Source: Synergistaceae bacterium
Lineage (GTDB): Bacteria; Synergistota; Synergistia; Synergistales; Synergistaceae
Length of the DNA stretch: 14,277 bases
Reading direction: 5' to 3'
NCBI GenBank assembly: GCA_031274465.1
Contig: JAISQC010000216.1
Location: forward strand, 1-14,277
Positions 1 through 7,363 of this stretch are shown here, piece after piece. Made by a program: the position numbers and the translations under genes. How positions within the stretch are numbered: position 1 is the first letter of the stretch; every line of letters begins with the position of its first letter. A model generated the notes under the pieces. The model saw only the letters and a program-made list of their open reading frames with translations, was not told where the DNA came from and made no database searches.

Positions 1-276
1 AAAAAGAAGTCCATTTTGAACTTCGTGAGAAGAGTATTCAGGGTGCAGGACGACGATATGAGCCCAGGTATAAAGGAGGAATGGAGAATGAAGGCGATCC
101 CGATAGAGGAAGCCGCAAAGGAAGTATGGATACGGCACGCGACGGAAGAAGGAATAGAAAGAGGCATGGAAGCCGAGAAGGTTGAGGTAGCACGTTCTAT
201 GCGCGCTGACGGGCTTTCCGTTGAGGCGATTAAAAAGTACACTGGATTGCCTGAGAGCAAAATTTTAGGGCTTTAA
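1..276 (+). CDS. Rpn family recombination-promoting nuclease / putative transposase, C-terminal fragment (5' end outside window)
   Basis: The reading frame is open from base 1 (KKKSILNFVRR...) to TAA at 274-276, so the gene begins before the window and only the last 91 residues are seen. The visible part is charged and helical. It ends in a segment containing EEGIERGMEAEKVEVARSM followed by the pattern ADGLSVEAIKKYTGLP. This resembles the C-terminal tail of Rpn/YhgA-like PD-(D/E)XK proteins, which often end in a helix-turn-helix-like 'M...G.s.e.I...TGL' segment. The catalytic core would lie upstream and is not visible, so activity cannot be judged. The TTG at 16 and internal ATGs are not believable starts because the frame continues to the left. 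The gene is convergent with the amidohydrolase at 662 and is followed by a palindromic repeat. Family assignment rests on tail similarity only. Confidence 0.65.
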   Translation, partial: KKKSILNFVRRVFRVQDDDMSPGIKEEWRMKAIPIEEAAKEVWIRHATEEGIERGMEAEKVEVARSMRADGLSVEAIKKYTGLPESKILGL

Positions 277-323
277 GAAGAATCCGCTTCACCCTACGCA
301 TCGAATTTTAAACGGCGGGAGTG

Positions 324-513
324 CTAAGGAAACACTGATTTAATGTTCTTTGCGGCGAAATGGAGCAGATCCGTTCCCCGTCAAAGCGGTTGTCGTGAAA
401 ATGACCGCAGGCGTAGCAGAGCTACGTCGAGAACCATTTTTATGGCAAACGCGCAGAGGGGGGACGAATATGCCCATTGCAGCCAAAAGGTTGTTTATTC
501 AGCGTTTCCTTAG
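324..513. repeat. 190-bp imperfect palindrome (foldback/MITE-like element)
   Basis: The two ends are inverted copies: CTAAGGAAACACTGA at 324-338 and its near-perfect complement TCAGCGTTTCCTTAG at 499-513, 14 of 15 matching and the outer 10 identical. The centre is a hairpin, CGTAGC (412-417), loop AGA, GCTACG (421-426). Comparing 324-417 with the complement of 421-513 by hand shows scattered identity along the whole arm, strongest at the ends, around the AATGG tract and next to the loop. The whole unit can therefore fold on itself. There is no convincing coding frame. This fits a small non-autonomous mobile element or a structured intergenic repeat. The ends loosely resemble terminal repeats of IS5-like elements that insert at CTAR-type sites, but that is only a resemblance. 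It lies between two convergent genes. Confidence 0.6.
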
Positions 514-516
514 ATG

Positions 517-536
517 CTTAAGGAGACTCTGATTTG
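517..536. repeat. Second repeat end abutting the palindrome
   Basis: Four bases after the palindrome ends, the sequence reads CTTAAGGAGACTCTGATTT. This is a direct-orientation variant of the palindrome's left end (CTAAGGAAACACTGATTT at 324-341), differing by one extra T and a few substitutions. It may be the left end of a second, decayed element placed back to back with the first. I cannot find a matching right end before the amidohydrolase stop codon at 662. Confidence 0.4.
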
Positions 537-661
537 GGGATTACGATCACATCGTTCTGAATGAGGAAGCGCAGATCACATGAGCTTGCGGCCATTTACG
601 ATGACTGCGGATAGCCTACCAAGAGACTACGTCGCTAGCGCTTGCCTTTGATGTTTTGCGT
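537..661. other. Rest of the convergent intergenic region, no gene seen
   Basis: This is the remainder of the 385-bp gap between the nuclease remnant and the amidohydrolase. It carries a short direct repeat, GATCACAT, at 545-552 and 574-581, and an 8-bp palindrome CGCTAGCG near 633-640. No open frame with a family signature is present on either strand. I see no hairpin followed by a T-run that would serve as an intrinsic terminator for either flanking gene. It may be remnant repeat sequence. Confidence 0.4.
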
Positions 662-1873
662 TCAGCCGTTTTTGCCGGAGACGAAATCTTTTTTTATTTT
701 CTCCCTGACGCCGGGATCCGCTACGATCCTGTACAGCGACAGGGCCATTGCCTTCGACGCTTTTATCATGCCGCAGACGCCCTCCTCTGATCTGGACGCC
801 TCTGCGGAGTCCCCGCTGTGCCAGTTGGTTCCCAGCGGGGCTATTCTAAAATCCAGATGGACGAGCGGAAATTCGAGGCCGACGTTGCCGGCGTCGGTCG
901 AACCGAACGAGTCGTAATCGATGAACTCATCCCTGGCAACGCCGGCGATGCCGGCGCATTCCTCCACCAGCGCGTAAAACGCCGGAGCTTTTATCGGGGA
1001 ATACCACGGAAAATCCCACTCGTACTCGTACGTCGTGTCGGTTATGAGAGAAGCGCCCCTTATTATGTCGTCCACCCTTTTTTTTATACGCTCGAGCTCG
1101 TCGGGATATTCCGAACGGACGTAAATATTCACGCTGGCGAAATCGGGCACTATGTTTGGGGCCTCGCCTCCGTTCGTTATGACGTAGTGCAGTCTGCTTC
1201 CGTCCCTCACGTGCTCCCTCAGGAACTCTATGCCGTTACAGAACACGAGGACCGCGTCAAGGGCGCTCCGACCCCGCTCCGGCTCGCTGGACGCGTGAGA
1301 CGGCGCTCCCCTGAAAACTATGCCGCCGCCCTTCGGCTGCACTATGGACAGGAAACGGGAGCCCGTGTTCCACCTGTCGCTCGGATGTGCCATTATTACC
1401 GCGTCCAGGTTCCCGAAATGTCCGGCGTGCAGTATCTCCGTCTTGCCGGGCGCGCCGCCCTCTTCCGCCGGAGTCCCCATCACCACGAGCCGCCCGGGGA
1501 TTTTGTCGAAGACGGAGCGCAACGCCAGCGCGGCGCTGAGCCCCGCCGCAGCAATCAGGTTATGCCCGCAGGAATGCCCGTTCGGTAGCGCGTCGTACTC
1601 CAGCATTATGCCAACTGAGGGACCGCCGTCATCTCCGAGCGTGGCTTTGAACGCCGTCGGCATGTCGCACGCCGCTCCGGTGCCCGGTGATTTGCCGACC
1701 AGCCCACGCTCTACCGCGAAACCGCCGCGCTCCAGCTCGTCCATCAGCATAGCCGATGACTCAAACTCCTTCCCGCCGAGCTCGGCCAATTCCCATATTT
1801 TGTCGGCGATCTCCTTCATGCGGCCTCGCTGTTCGTCAACGCTCTCCAGAATTTTTTGCGTCAGATCCTCCAT
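662..1873 (-). CDS. M20 family metallo-amidohydrolase, AbgB/PM20D2-like
   Basis: A 403-residue predicted cytoplasmic zinc peptidase/amidohydrolase. The metal site is recognisable: EYDALPNGHSCGHN at 92-105 (Cys102 and His104 likely ligands), the Glu pair in GTPAEEGG at 133-140, His163 in MAHPSD, and a C-terminal His in NWHSGDSA at 350-357. The dimerisation domain carries SHASSEPERGRSALDAV (192-208), then EFLREHV and HYVITNGG..PN, which match the AbgB/PM20D2 branch better than bacterial SapE/DapE types. E. coli AbgB forms a heterodimer with AbgA that cleaves p-aminobenzoyl-glutamate; relatives cleave other N-acyl amino acids or dipeptides. The ATG at 1873 has GGGAGG (1888-1893) about 14 bases upstream, a long spacing, but no other in-frame start fits. 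It is the last gene of the block, 58 bp after the permease gene. The exact substrate is unknown. No signal peptide is present. Confidence 0.85.
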   Translation of the reverse strand: MEDLTQKILESVDEQRGRMKEIADKIWELAELGGKEFESSAMLMDELERGGFAVERGLVGKSPGTGAACDMPTAFKATLGDDGGPSVGIMLEYDALPNGHSCGHNLIAAAGLSAALALRSVFDKIPGRLVVMGTPAEEGGAPGKTEILHAGHFGNLDAVIMAHPSDRWNTGSRFLSIVQPKGGGIVFRGAPSHASSEPERGRSALDAVLVFCNGIEFLREHVRDGSRLHYVITNGGEAPNIVPDFASVNIYVRSEYPDELERIKKRVDDIIRGASLITDTTYEYEWDFPWYSPIKAPAFYALVEECAGIAGVARDEFIDYDSFGSTDAGNVGLEFPLVHLDFRIAPLGTNWHSGDSAEASRSEEGVCGMIKASKAMALSLYRIVADPGVREKIKKDFVSGKNG

Positions 1874-1931
1874 GGCGTTATCAGATTCCTCCCAATCATG
1901 GCATTCGTTCGATTTTGAAAAATTTTCGCCG

Positions 1932-2825
1932 TCAGTCCCTGAGCTTCGGGTCGAGGGCGTCTCGCAGGGCGTCCCCGACGAAGTTGAGCGCGAGTATCGT
2001 TATCACTATGGCAAGCCCGGGGAAGAGCGTCATATACGAGTAGTCCCGGATATAAGTCCTGCCGCCCGACAGCATGCCGCCCCACTCCGGAGTGGGCGGC
2101 TGGATGCCGAGGCCGATGAACGAGAGAGCCGCCGCGTACAGTATGCCGTCCGCCACGCCCAACGTGCCCTGGACGATTATCGGGGCAAGGCAATTGGGTA
2201 TCACATGCCTCAAAAGGATGCGGACGCTGGACGAGCCTATGGCCCTCGACGCCTCTATGAATTCCTGTTCCCTTATGGAGAGGACGGAACCTCGCAGGAT
2301 GCGGGCGTAATACGGGATCGAAGACACCCCGACCGCTAGCATCATGTTGAAAAGGCCGGGGCCCAGCGACGCGGCGATTGCGATGGCGAAGAGTATCGAC
2401 GGTATCGCCAGCAGGACGTCGACGACCCGCATGACGAGTTCGTCCACGATCCCGCCGTAAAAGCCCGATACCGCGCCCAACATGCCGCCGAAGAACATGC
2501 CGATGCTGACGGACACGATGCCGACCGTCACGGAGATTCGAGTCGCGTATATCACCCGGCTGAAGACGTCCCTCCCGAACTCGTCCGTCCCAAAAACATG
2601 CTTGGCGCTGGGCCACTCCAGAGTCGCCAGCAGGTCCTGCTCGTCGTATTCATAAGGCGCTATCGCGGGCGCCGAAATCGCGATGACGAGCAGCGCGGCC
2701 AGGATGCAAAGGCCTATGGACGCCATCCGGTTTCGGAAAAAAACGTGCGCGAAGTCCCGCAAGCGCGAGTTCTCAACGGAAGCGCCCTCGTCGTGGCCCG
2801 CCGCAGTTTCGCTTCCTTCATTCAT
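1932..2825 (-). CDS. Peptide ABC transporter permease, DppC/OppC type
   Basis: A 297-residue inner-membrane permease of a dipeptide/oligopeptide importer. A hydrophilic N-terminus of about 30 residues precedes a first membrane helix (36-58). The family motif HVFGTDEFGRDVFSRV follows at 76-91. The cytoplasmic EAA loop that contacts the ATPases is EASRAIGSSSVRILLRHVIP (191-210), followed by ALSFIGLGIQPPTPEWG and a final helix before the usual C-terminal pattern ALRDALDPKLR. Its ATG overlaps the stop codon of the DppB-like gene by 4 bp (ATGA), so translation is probably coupled, and only a weak purine-rich tract precedes it. It should pair with the DppB-like protein encoded just upstream. Length and motifs are complete. 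Substrate specificity cannot be read from the permease. Confidence 0.93.
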   Translation of the reverse strand: MNEGSETAAGHDEGASVENSRLRDFAHVFFRNRMASIGLCILAALLVIAISAPAIAPYEYDEQDLLATLEWPSAKHVFGTDEFGRDVFSRVIYATRISVTVGIVSVSIGMFFGGMLGAVSGFYGGIVDELVMRVVDVLLAIPSILFAIAIAASLGPGLFNMMLAVGVSSIPYYARILRGSVLSIREQEFIEASRAIGSSSVRILLRHVIPNCLAPIIVQGTLGVADGILYAAALSFIGLGIQPPTPEWGGMLSGGRTYIRDYSYMTLFPGLAIVITILALNFVGDALRDALDPKLRD

Positions 2826-3775
2826 TTCCTTATCGTCACCATCTTCCTGCGGCCCGCCCTCCTGTATTGCGCCTTTATCCTCGGATCCGCGTAGGCGTAG
2901 AGGATGTCCACGAAGAGGTTCACCACGCTGAACGCAAACGCCGTGTACATGACGCCTCCCTGCACGAGCGGGTAATCCCTCATTTTTATGCCGTCAACCA
3001 TCAGCCGGCCCACCCCATGGATAGAGAAGACGGACTCCGTGAGGACCGCGCCACCGAGCGCCACCCCAAATTGAAGGCCGATTATCGTGATTATCGGGAT
3101 GAGCGCGTTGAGCAGAGCGTGGCGCCTTATGATGACCGACTCCTTCTGTCCCTTCGCGCGCGCCATCTTTATGTAATCCTGCTTTATGACCTCGAGCATG
3201 CTCGATCTCGTCATGCGCACTACGACAGCCATCGACGGCATCGCCACGGCCACGCACGGCAAAACCATGGACATCGGCGTGTCGAAGCCGGACGACGGGA
3301 ACCAGCCGAGGTGAACCGAGAAAAACAGTATCAGCAGCAACCCGAGCCAGAACACCGGCATGGCTGTCGCGATCATGGCAAGCAGCATCACTGTGTTGTC
3401 CAGCAGGGAGTACTGTTTGATGGCTGAGATGATGCCCACCGGAACCCCGACGACCGTGAGCAGCAGGATGGACCAGAACGCGAGCTTCAAGGTCTGCGGG
3501 AAGGCGGCCATTATCTCTCTGGTCACAGGCGCCCTGGTCACGTACGTGCGGCCGAGGTCGCCGCGCAAAAAGACGTTGTACAGGTAGCGCCCAAACTGGG
3601 CCACAAACGGATCGTCAAGCCCCATCTCGGTCCTGAGGGCTCTGACCGTCTCCGGGGTCGCCTGCGTTCCAAGGATGATCCTGGCCGGGTCGCCCGGCGT
3701 GAGGTAAAGGAGCAGGAATATCACGAACGCCACACCGACCAGGACCGGAATGAGCATCAACAGCCGACGGATCAC
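2822..3775 (-). CDS. Peptide ABC transporter permease, DppB/OppB type
   Basis: A 317-residue inner-membrane permease, partner of the DppC-like protein. The first helix is at 4-25 and is followed by TPGDPA (26-31) and a periplasmic region with MGLDDPFVAQFGRYL, all typical of the family. The EAA loop lies at about 200-228 (DYIKMARAKGQKES... HALLNALIP). The C-terminal region carries GAVLTESVFSIHGVGRL (242-258) and the closing pattern DILYAYADPRIK. The start is GTG at 3775. GGAGGG lies about 18 bases upstream and a weaker TAGGT is near the start, so initiation may partly depend on coupling with the binding-protein gene, which ends 25 bp upstream. The neighbours supply the rest of the importer: binding protein, both ATPases and the second permease. 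Confidence 0.93.
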   Translation of the reverse strand: MIRRLLMLIPVLVGVAFVIFLLLYLTPGDPARIILGTQATPETVRALRTEMGLDDPFVAQFGRYLYNVFLRGDLGRTYVTRAPVTREIMAAFPQTLKLAFWSILLLTVVGVPVGIISAIKQYSLLDNTVMLLAMIATAMPVFWLGLLLILFFSVHLGWFPSSGFDTPMSMVLPCVAVAMPSMAVVVRMTRSSMLEVIKQDYIKMARAKGQKESVIIRRHALLNALIPIITIIGLQFGVALGGAVLTESVFSIHGVGRLMVDGIKMRDYPLVQGGVMYTAFAFSVVNLFVDILYAYADPRIKAQYRRAGRRKMVTIRK

Positions 3776-3800
3776 ATACCTAAACAGGGCAGTCCCTCCG

Positions 3801-5312
3801 CTACTCTATCGACACCAACGCCAGATCGAAAAGGGCGAGAGGACTCGGTTGGAGGCCCTTCACGTTCGACCTCATCGCTATGAGTTCCTCGCCCGAGTTC
3901 GTTATTATCACGACGTACTGGTCGTTTATGCGCTTCTGGACGTCTTTGTAGATCGACGCTCGCTCTGCCTCGTCGAGCGTCGTGCGCCCCGCTTCGAGAA
4001 GCCTGTCTACCTCCGGGTCGCGCAGGCGGACCCAGTTGTAGCCTGCGCCGATCTCGCTGCTGTGATACGCGCCGTACACGGCCTCGTCCGGATCGAAGAT
4101 GCTGCACGACCATCCCCCGCTGCACAGGTCATAGTTGCCGTTGACCAGCTCGTCGAGGTAAACGCCCCACTCTATCACCTTTATCTCGGATTCGATGCCC
4201 ACGTTTTTCAACATGCTCTGGGCGATCGTCATCGTGTCGATGCGCTCCTTGTTCTCGTTGCTCACCAACACGAGCTTCAGGCCCTTCTCGTACCCGGCCT
4301 CGGCCAGCAGTTTTTTGGCTTTTTCCGGGTCGTATTCGTGCTCGGGGGCCGTCTCGTCGTAGAACGGCAAGGACATGGGGATCACGGTCCGGCCAACGTA
4401 GCCGACGCCGCGATAAACCACTTTGTTGAGGGCGGCGCTGTCGATGGCGAGCGAAATGGCCTGCCTGACTCTGATGTCATTCAGGGCCGGGCGCTCGATG
4501 TTCATCCCGATAGTGTATACCGAGGTATCCTTGTTGCGGAGCAGAGTGAGCGACGGGTCATCCTCTATCCGCTTGAGGTCGAGGGGCAGGATCGAGAAGC
4601 CGATGTCGATCCCTCCGGTCTCCAGCTCTATGGTCCTGTTGGTTGCCTCCGTTATCGCCCGCACCACGACGTTTTTTACATGCGCCTTCTGGCCCCAGTA
4701 ATCGTCGTTGCGGACGAGAGTTATCCTGTCTCCCTTGACCCAGCTCTCGAACTTGTATGGGCCGGTGCCGACAGGTTTCGTGCCGTAGTCGGCGCCGGCT
4801 TCCCTCACCGCTTTCTCGTTCAGGATGCAGGCGCCGCCGACGTGGGCCATATAAGCCAGGAACGTGGCGTCTGGCTGTTTTATCTTTATTATTATCGTAT
4901 CGTCGTCGATGACTTGGATGCCGTCAGGGTCGATGTTGGAGACCACGTAGTTTATGTTCGCCCCCTCGTTGATCGCCCTCAGGAATGTAAATTTGACGTC
5001 CGAAGCGCGAAGGGTCTCGCCGTTGTGGAACTTCACGTTTTTGCGAAGCGTGAATTTGTACGTCAGATCGTCGATCTTCTCTACCTTCTCGGCCAGGTGC
5101 GGCTTCAGGTTACCGTCCGAGTCCGCCTTCATCAGGGGATCGTACACCTGCACCATTATGTTCTGAGATCCGATGTCCGTGGTCACGTGCGGGTCAAGAG
5201 ACTCCGCGTCGTATTGAAAGCCCACCACCAGCGTGTCCTTCGTCGCGGCAGACGCGGCGTTCGCGGCAACGCACAAAGCTATGACCGATATCGCGAGTAT
5301 TATTTTTTTCAC
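3801..5312 (-). CDS. Peptide ABC transporter substrate-binding protein (SBP_bac_5 family)
   Basis: A 503-residue periplasmic binding protein. The signal peptide has KK, a hydrophobic stretch at 4-18 and an ASA|A cleavage site after about residue 22. The Cys at 14 lies inside the hydrophobic core and is preceded by Leu, so it is not a normal lipobox. A soluble periplasmic protein, suggesting a diderm host, is more likely than a lipoprotein. Family features follow: LVVGFQYDAESLDPH near 28-42, DGNLKPHLAEK, the TYKFTLRKNVKFHNGE motif, VKFTF, and GTGPYKFESW further on. These match the Dpp/Opp/nickel-binding cluster. The GTG start at 5312 is fixed by a very strong Shine-Dalgarno 7 bases away. It lies between the ATPase and permease genes. 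The ligand could be a short peptide or another amide compound. Confidence 0.92.
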   Translation of the reverse strand: MKKIILAISVIALCVAANAASAATKDTLVVGFQYDAESLDPHVTTDIGSQNIMVQVYDPLMKADSDGNLKPHLAEKVEKIDDLTYKFTLRKNVKFHNGETLRASDVKFTFLRAINEGANINYVVSNIDPDGIQVIDDDTIIIKIKQPDATFLAYMAHVGGACILNEKAVREAGADYGTKPVGTGPYKFESWVKGDRITLVRNDDYWGQKAHVKNVVVRAITEATNRTIELETGGIDIGFSILPLDLKRIEDDPSLTLLRNKDTSVYTIGMNIERPALNDIRVRQAISLAIDSAALNKVVYRGVGYVGRTVIPMSLPFYDETAPEHEYDPEKAKKLLAEAGYEKGLKLVLVSNENKERIDTMTIAQSMLKNVGIESEIKVIEWGVYLDELVNGNYDLCSGGWSCSIFDPDEAVYGAYHSSEIGAGYNWVRLRDPEVDRLLEAGRTTLDEAERASIYKDVQKRINDQYVVIITNSGEELIAMRSNVKGLQPSPLALFDLALVSIE

Positions 5313-5319
5313 CTTGATA

Positions 5320-5327
5320 CCCCTCCT
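5320..5327 (-). promoter_or_regulatory. Strong ribosome binding site for the binding-protein gene
   Basis: Read on the minus strand this is AGGAGGGG, 7 bases before the GTG start at 5312. It decides that start and probably supports the high output expected for a binding protein relative to its transporter subunits. It sits in the 19-bp gap after the OppF-like gene. Confidence 0.75.
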
Positions 5328-5331
5328 GGCT

Positions 5332-6336
5332 TTATTTTATTTGATCTTGCGGAGCGTATGTGCCCTGATATCGGCCCCCTCTCGCAAAGACGTGGCACGC
5401 CACGCTATGGCCGGGCTTGAACTCCGCAAGCTCCGGCTGTTCCAGCTCGCAGATATCCTCCCTGCGCGAGCAGCGGGGAGAGAACCTGCACCCTGGCGGC
5501 AAATCGATGGGGCTTGGCACCTCGCCTTCCAGCAGTATTCGATCCTTGCGGGCCCCGGGCTGCGGTATCGGGATCGCCGAGAGCAGGGCCTGGGTGTAGG
5601 GATGCGCCGGTTCGTCGAAGATGCTTTCGTAATCCGCAAGCTCTACGATCTTGCCGAGGTACATCACGGCGATTCGGTCCGAGACGTGTTTCACAACGCT
5701 CATGTTGTGGGATATGAAAAGATAAGTGTAATTCGCCTCCCTCTTGAGCGCGGACAGCAAGTTCAATATCTGTGCCTGTATGCAGACGTCAAGCGCCGAG
5801 ACCGGCTCGTCGAGGACGATGAACTCGGGGTCCAGCGCGAGCGCCCTGGCGACGCCGATGCGCTGCCTCCTGCCGCCGTCGAGCTCGTGCGGGAACGCGT
5901 TATGCAGCCTTCTGGCCAGGCCCACCATGTCCATCAGTTTCATGACCCGGCTTTTCATATCAGACGCGCTCGAGCAGACCTTATGGACTATCAGCGGTTC
6001 GGCTATGAGATCGGCGATATTCAGGCGGGGGTTGAGGCTCGAGTAAGGGTCCTGGAACACTATCTGCATCCTCTTGCGCATCTGCTTCATTTGGGCGCCG
6101 TTTAGGCTGAATATATCTTTCCCGCCAAACCAGGCGCTGCCATCCGTGGCCTCGACAAGCCTTATCAGCACTCTGCCGAGCGTAGACTTGCCGCAGCCCG
6201 ATTCTCCCACTAGGCCCAGCGTCTCTCCCTTTTTTATCGTGAAGCTGACGTCGTCTATGGCGTGCAGCGGCCCCTGTTTCGTGTCAAAAATCTTTTTGAT
6301 GTTTCTTACGTCGAGCAGGGCGTCAGTATCAGTCAT
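5332..6336 (-). CDS. Peptide ABC transporter ATP-binding protein, DppF/OppF type
   Basis: A 334-residue cytoplasmic ATPase. Walker A is GESGCGKST at 44-52, the Q-loop is in VFQDPYSSLNP (Gln95), Walker B is FIVLDEP at 172-178, and the H-loop His is 210. The ABC signature region reads ELDGGRRQRIGVARAL (151-166), so the usual SGG is DGG. I know this variant from other members of the family and regard it as functional. The C-terminal oligopeptide-type extension carries PPGCRFSPRC, with Cys283, 289, 296 and 314. Such cysteines have been linked to an iron-sulfur cluster in related Dpp ATPases; here that is only possible. The start is ATG at 6336, 2 bp after the OppD-like stop. The frame stays open to 6423, but the extra residues have no family similarity and overlap oppD. 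Confidence 0.92.
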   Translation of the reverse strand: MTDTDALLDVRNIKKIFDTKQGPLHAIDDVSFTIKKGETLGLVGESGCGKSTLGRVLIRLVEATDGSAWFGGKDIFSLNGAQMKQMRKRMQIVFQDPYSSLNPRLNIADLIAEPLIVHKVCSSASDMKSRVMKLMDMVGLARRLHNAFPHELDGGRRQRIGVARALALDPEFIVLDEPVSALDVCIQAQILNLLSALKREANYTYLFISHNMSVVKHVSDRIAVMYLGKIVELADYESIFDEPAHPYTQALLSAIPIPQPGARKDRILLEGEVPSPIDLPPGCRFSPRCSRREDICELEQPELAEFKPGHSVACHVFARGGRYQGTYAPQDQIK

Positions 6337-6338
6337 GA

Positions 6339-7313
6339 TCAGCGTCGGCCCCCAAGCGTGACGGGACATGCCGAGTAATGCCCCTCTCCGGCTTCGAGCG
6401 GCGCACGGATGCCGCTCGAACATTCGGGCACCGCCAAGCCGCAGCGCGGATGGAACGGACAGCCCGGCGGCAGGTTGGACGGGTCCGGAGTGAGCCCCGG
6501 AATGGTCATGAGGTCGCCTTTGCCGCCCGTGATTTTCGGAATGGAGTTAAACAGGCCTCTCGTGTACGGGTGGAGCGGATTGCCAAACAGCTCGGCGGTC
6601 GGCGCGTATTCGACGATCCTCCCGGCGTACATGATGGCCGTGTCGTCGCACGACTCCGCGACTATCCCGAGGTCATGGGTCACCAGCAGGAGCGATGTCG
6701 AAAATTGCCGCCGCAAGTCCTTCATCAGGCCGAGGACCTGCGCTTGAATCGTGACGTCAAGCGCGGTGGTCGGCTCGTCCGCGATGAGCAGCTCCGGACT
6801 GCACGCGAGCGCTATCGCGATGACAACGCGCTGCTTCATCCCGCCCGAGAACTGGTGGGGATAGTCTCCCGCGCGTTCGCGCCTTATGCCGACGAGTTCG
6901 AGCATCTCGAGCGCGCGGGAGATCGAATCCCGATGCGAGAGGCCTGAGTGCAGCGCGATCATCTCCGCGATCTGCTCGTCGATTGTGATGACAGGGTTGA
7001 GGCTCGTCATGGGGTCTTGAAAGATCATGGCTATCTTGCCGCCCCTGATGCTTCGCATCTCCTCCTCGCCCTTGTCGAGCAAGTTTTCGCCGTTAAACAG
7101 TATCTTCCCGGAGACAACCCTGCCCGGCGGGACCGGCAGAAGGCGCATGATCCCCAAGGCCGTGGTCGTTTTTCCAGCTCCGGTCTCTCCGACGAAGCCG
7201 AGGGTCTCGCCCCGCTTCAGCCTCAGGTTCAACCCTTCGACGGCGCGCACCGCGCCATTTCGCTTCTCGTAATGAATGACAAGATCCTGAATGTCCAGCA
7301 ACGCTTCTTCCAC
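6339..7313 (-). CDS. Peptide ABC transporter ATP-binding protein, DppD/OppD type
   Basis: A 324-residue cytoplasmic ATPase, partner of the OppF-like protein in the importer heterodimer. Walker A is GETGAGKTT at 42-50, the Q-loop is IFQDPMTSLNPV (Gln99), the signature is FSGGMKQRVVIAIAL (155-169), Walker B is LLIADEP (175-181), and the H-loop is THDLG (His213). The C-terminal extension has LPPGCPFHPRC with Cys285, 291, 298 and 316. I chose GTG at 7313 because GGAGG (7321-7325) lies 7 bases before it; an upstream in-frame ATG at 7337 would add 8 residues and has no such site. It is the first transporter gene of the five. The order D-F-A-B-C is less common than A-B-C-D-F but leaves the set complete. 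Confidence 0.92.
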   Translation of the reverse strand: MEEALLDIQDLVIHYEKRNGAVRAVEGLNLRLKRGETLGFVGETGAGKTTTALGIMRLLPVPPGRVVSGKILFNGENLLDKGEEEMRSIRGGKIAMIFQDPMTSLNPVITIDEQIAEMIALHSGLSHRDSISRALEMLELVGIRRERAGDYPHQFSGGMKQRVVIAIALACSPELLIADEPTTALDVTIQAQVLGLMKDLRRQFSTSLLLVTHDLGIVAESCDDTAIMYAGRIVEYAPTAELFGNPLHPYTRGLFNSIPKITGGKGDLMTIPGLTPDPSNLPPGCPFHPRCGLAVPECSSGIRAPLEAGEGHYSACPVTLGGRR

Positions 7314-7320
7314 GCAAAGA

Positions 7321-7325
7321 CCTCC
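7321..7325 (-). promoter_or_regulatory. Ribosome binding site fixing the oppD-like start
   Basis: GGAGG on the minus strand, 7 bases from the GTG at 7313. It supports the shorter protein start over the ATG at 7337, which lies upstream of this site. Confidence 0.65.
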
Positions 7326-7363
7326 GAGCTGATGCAACAGGGTTCCGAAAGATGATTAGGAAA

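Noticed and set aside
350..532. A 60-codon frame inside the palindromic repeat
   Set aside because: It runs through both arms of the repeat, has no family similarity, and no plausible ribosome binding site precedes it.
818..2339. Long plus-strand frames opposite the amidohydrolase and DppC-like genes
   Set aside because: They are rich in Arg, Pro and Ala, match no family I know, and are antisense to well-supported genes.
5271..5273. Cys14 of the binding-protein signal peptide as a lipoprotein attachment site
   Set aside because: The residue before it is Leu and it lies within the hydrophobic core; a standard ASA|A cleavage site follows later.
3750..5420. A 556-codon open frame on the plus strand
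   Set aside because: It lies antisense to the binding protein, which has a signal peptide, a strong ribosome binding site and clear family motifs. The antisense product has no recognisable domain and looks like a codon-bias shadow in GC-rich DNA.
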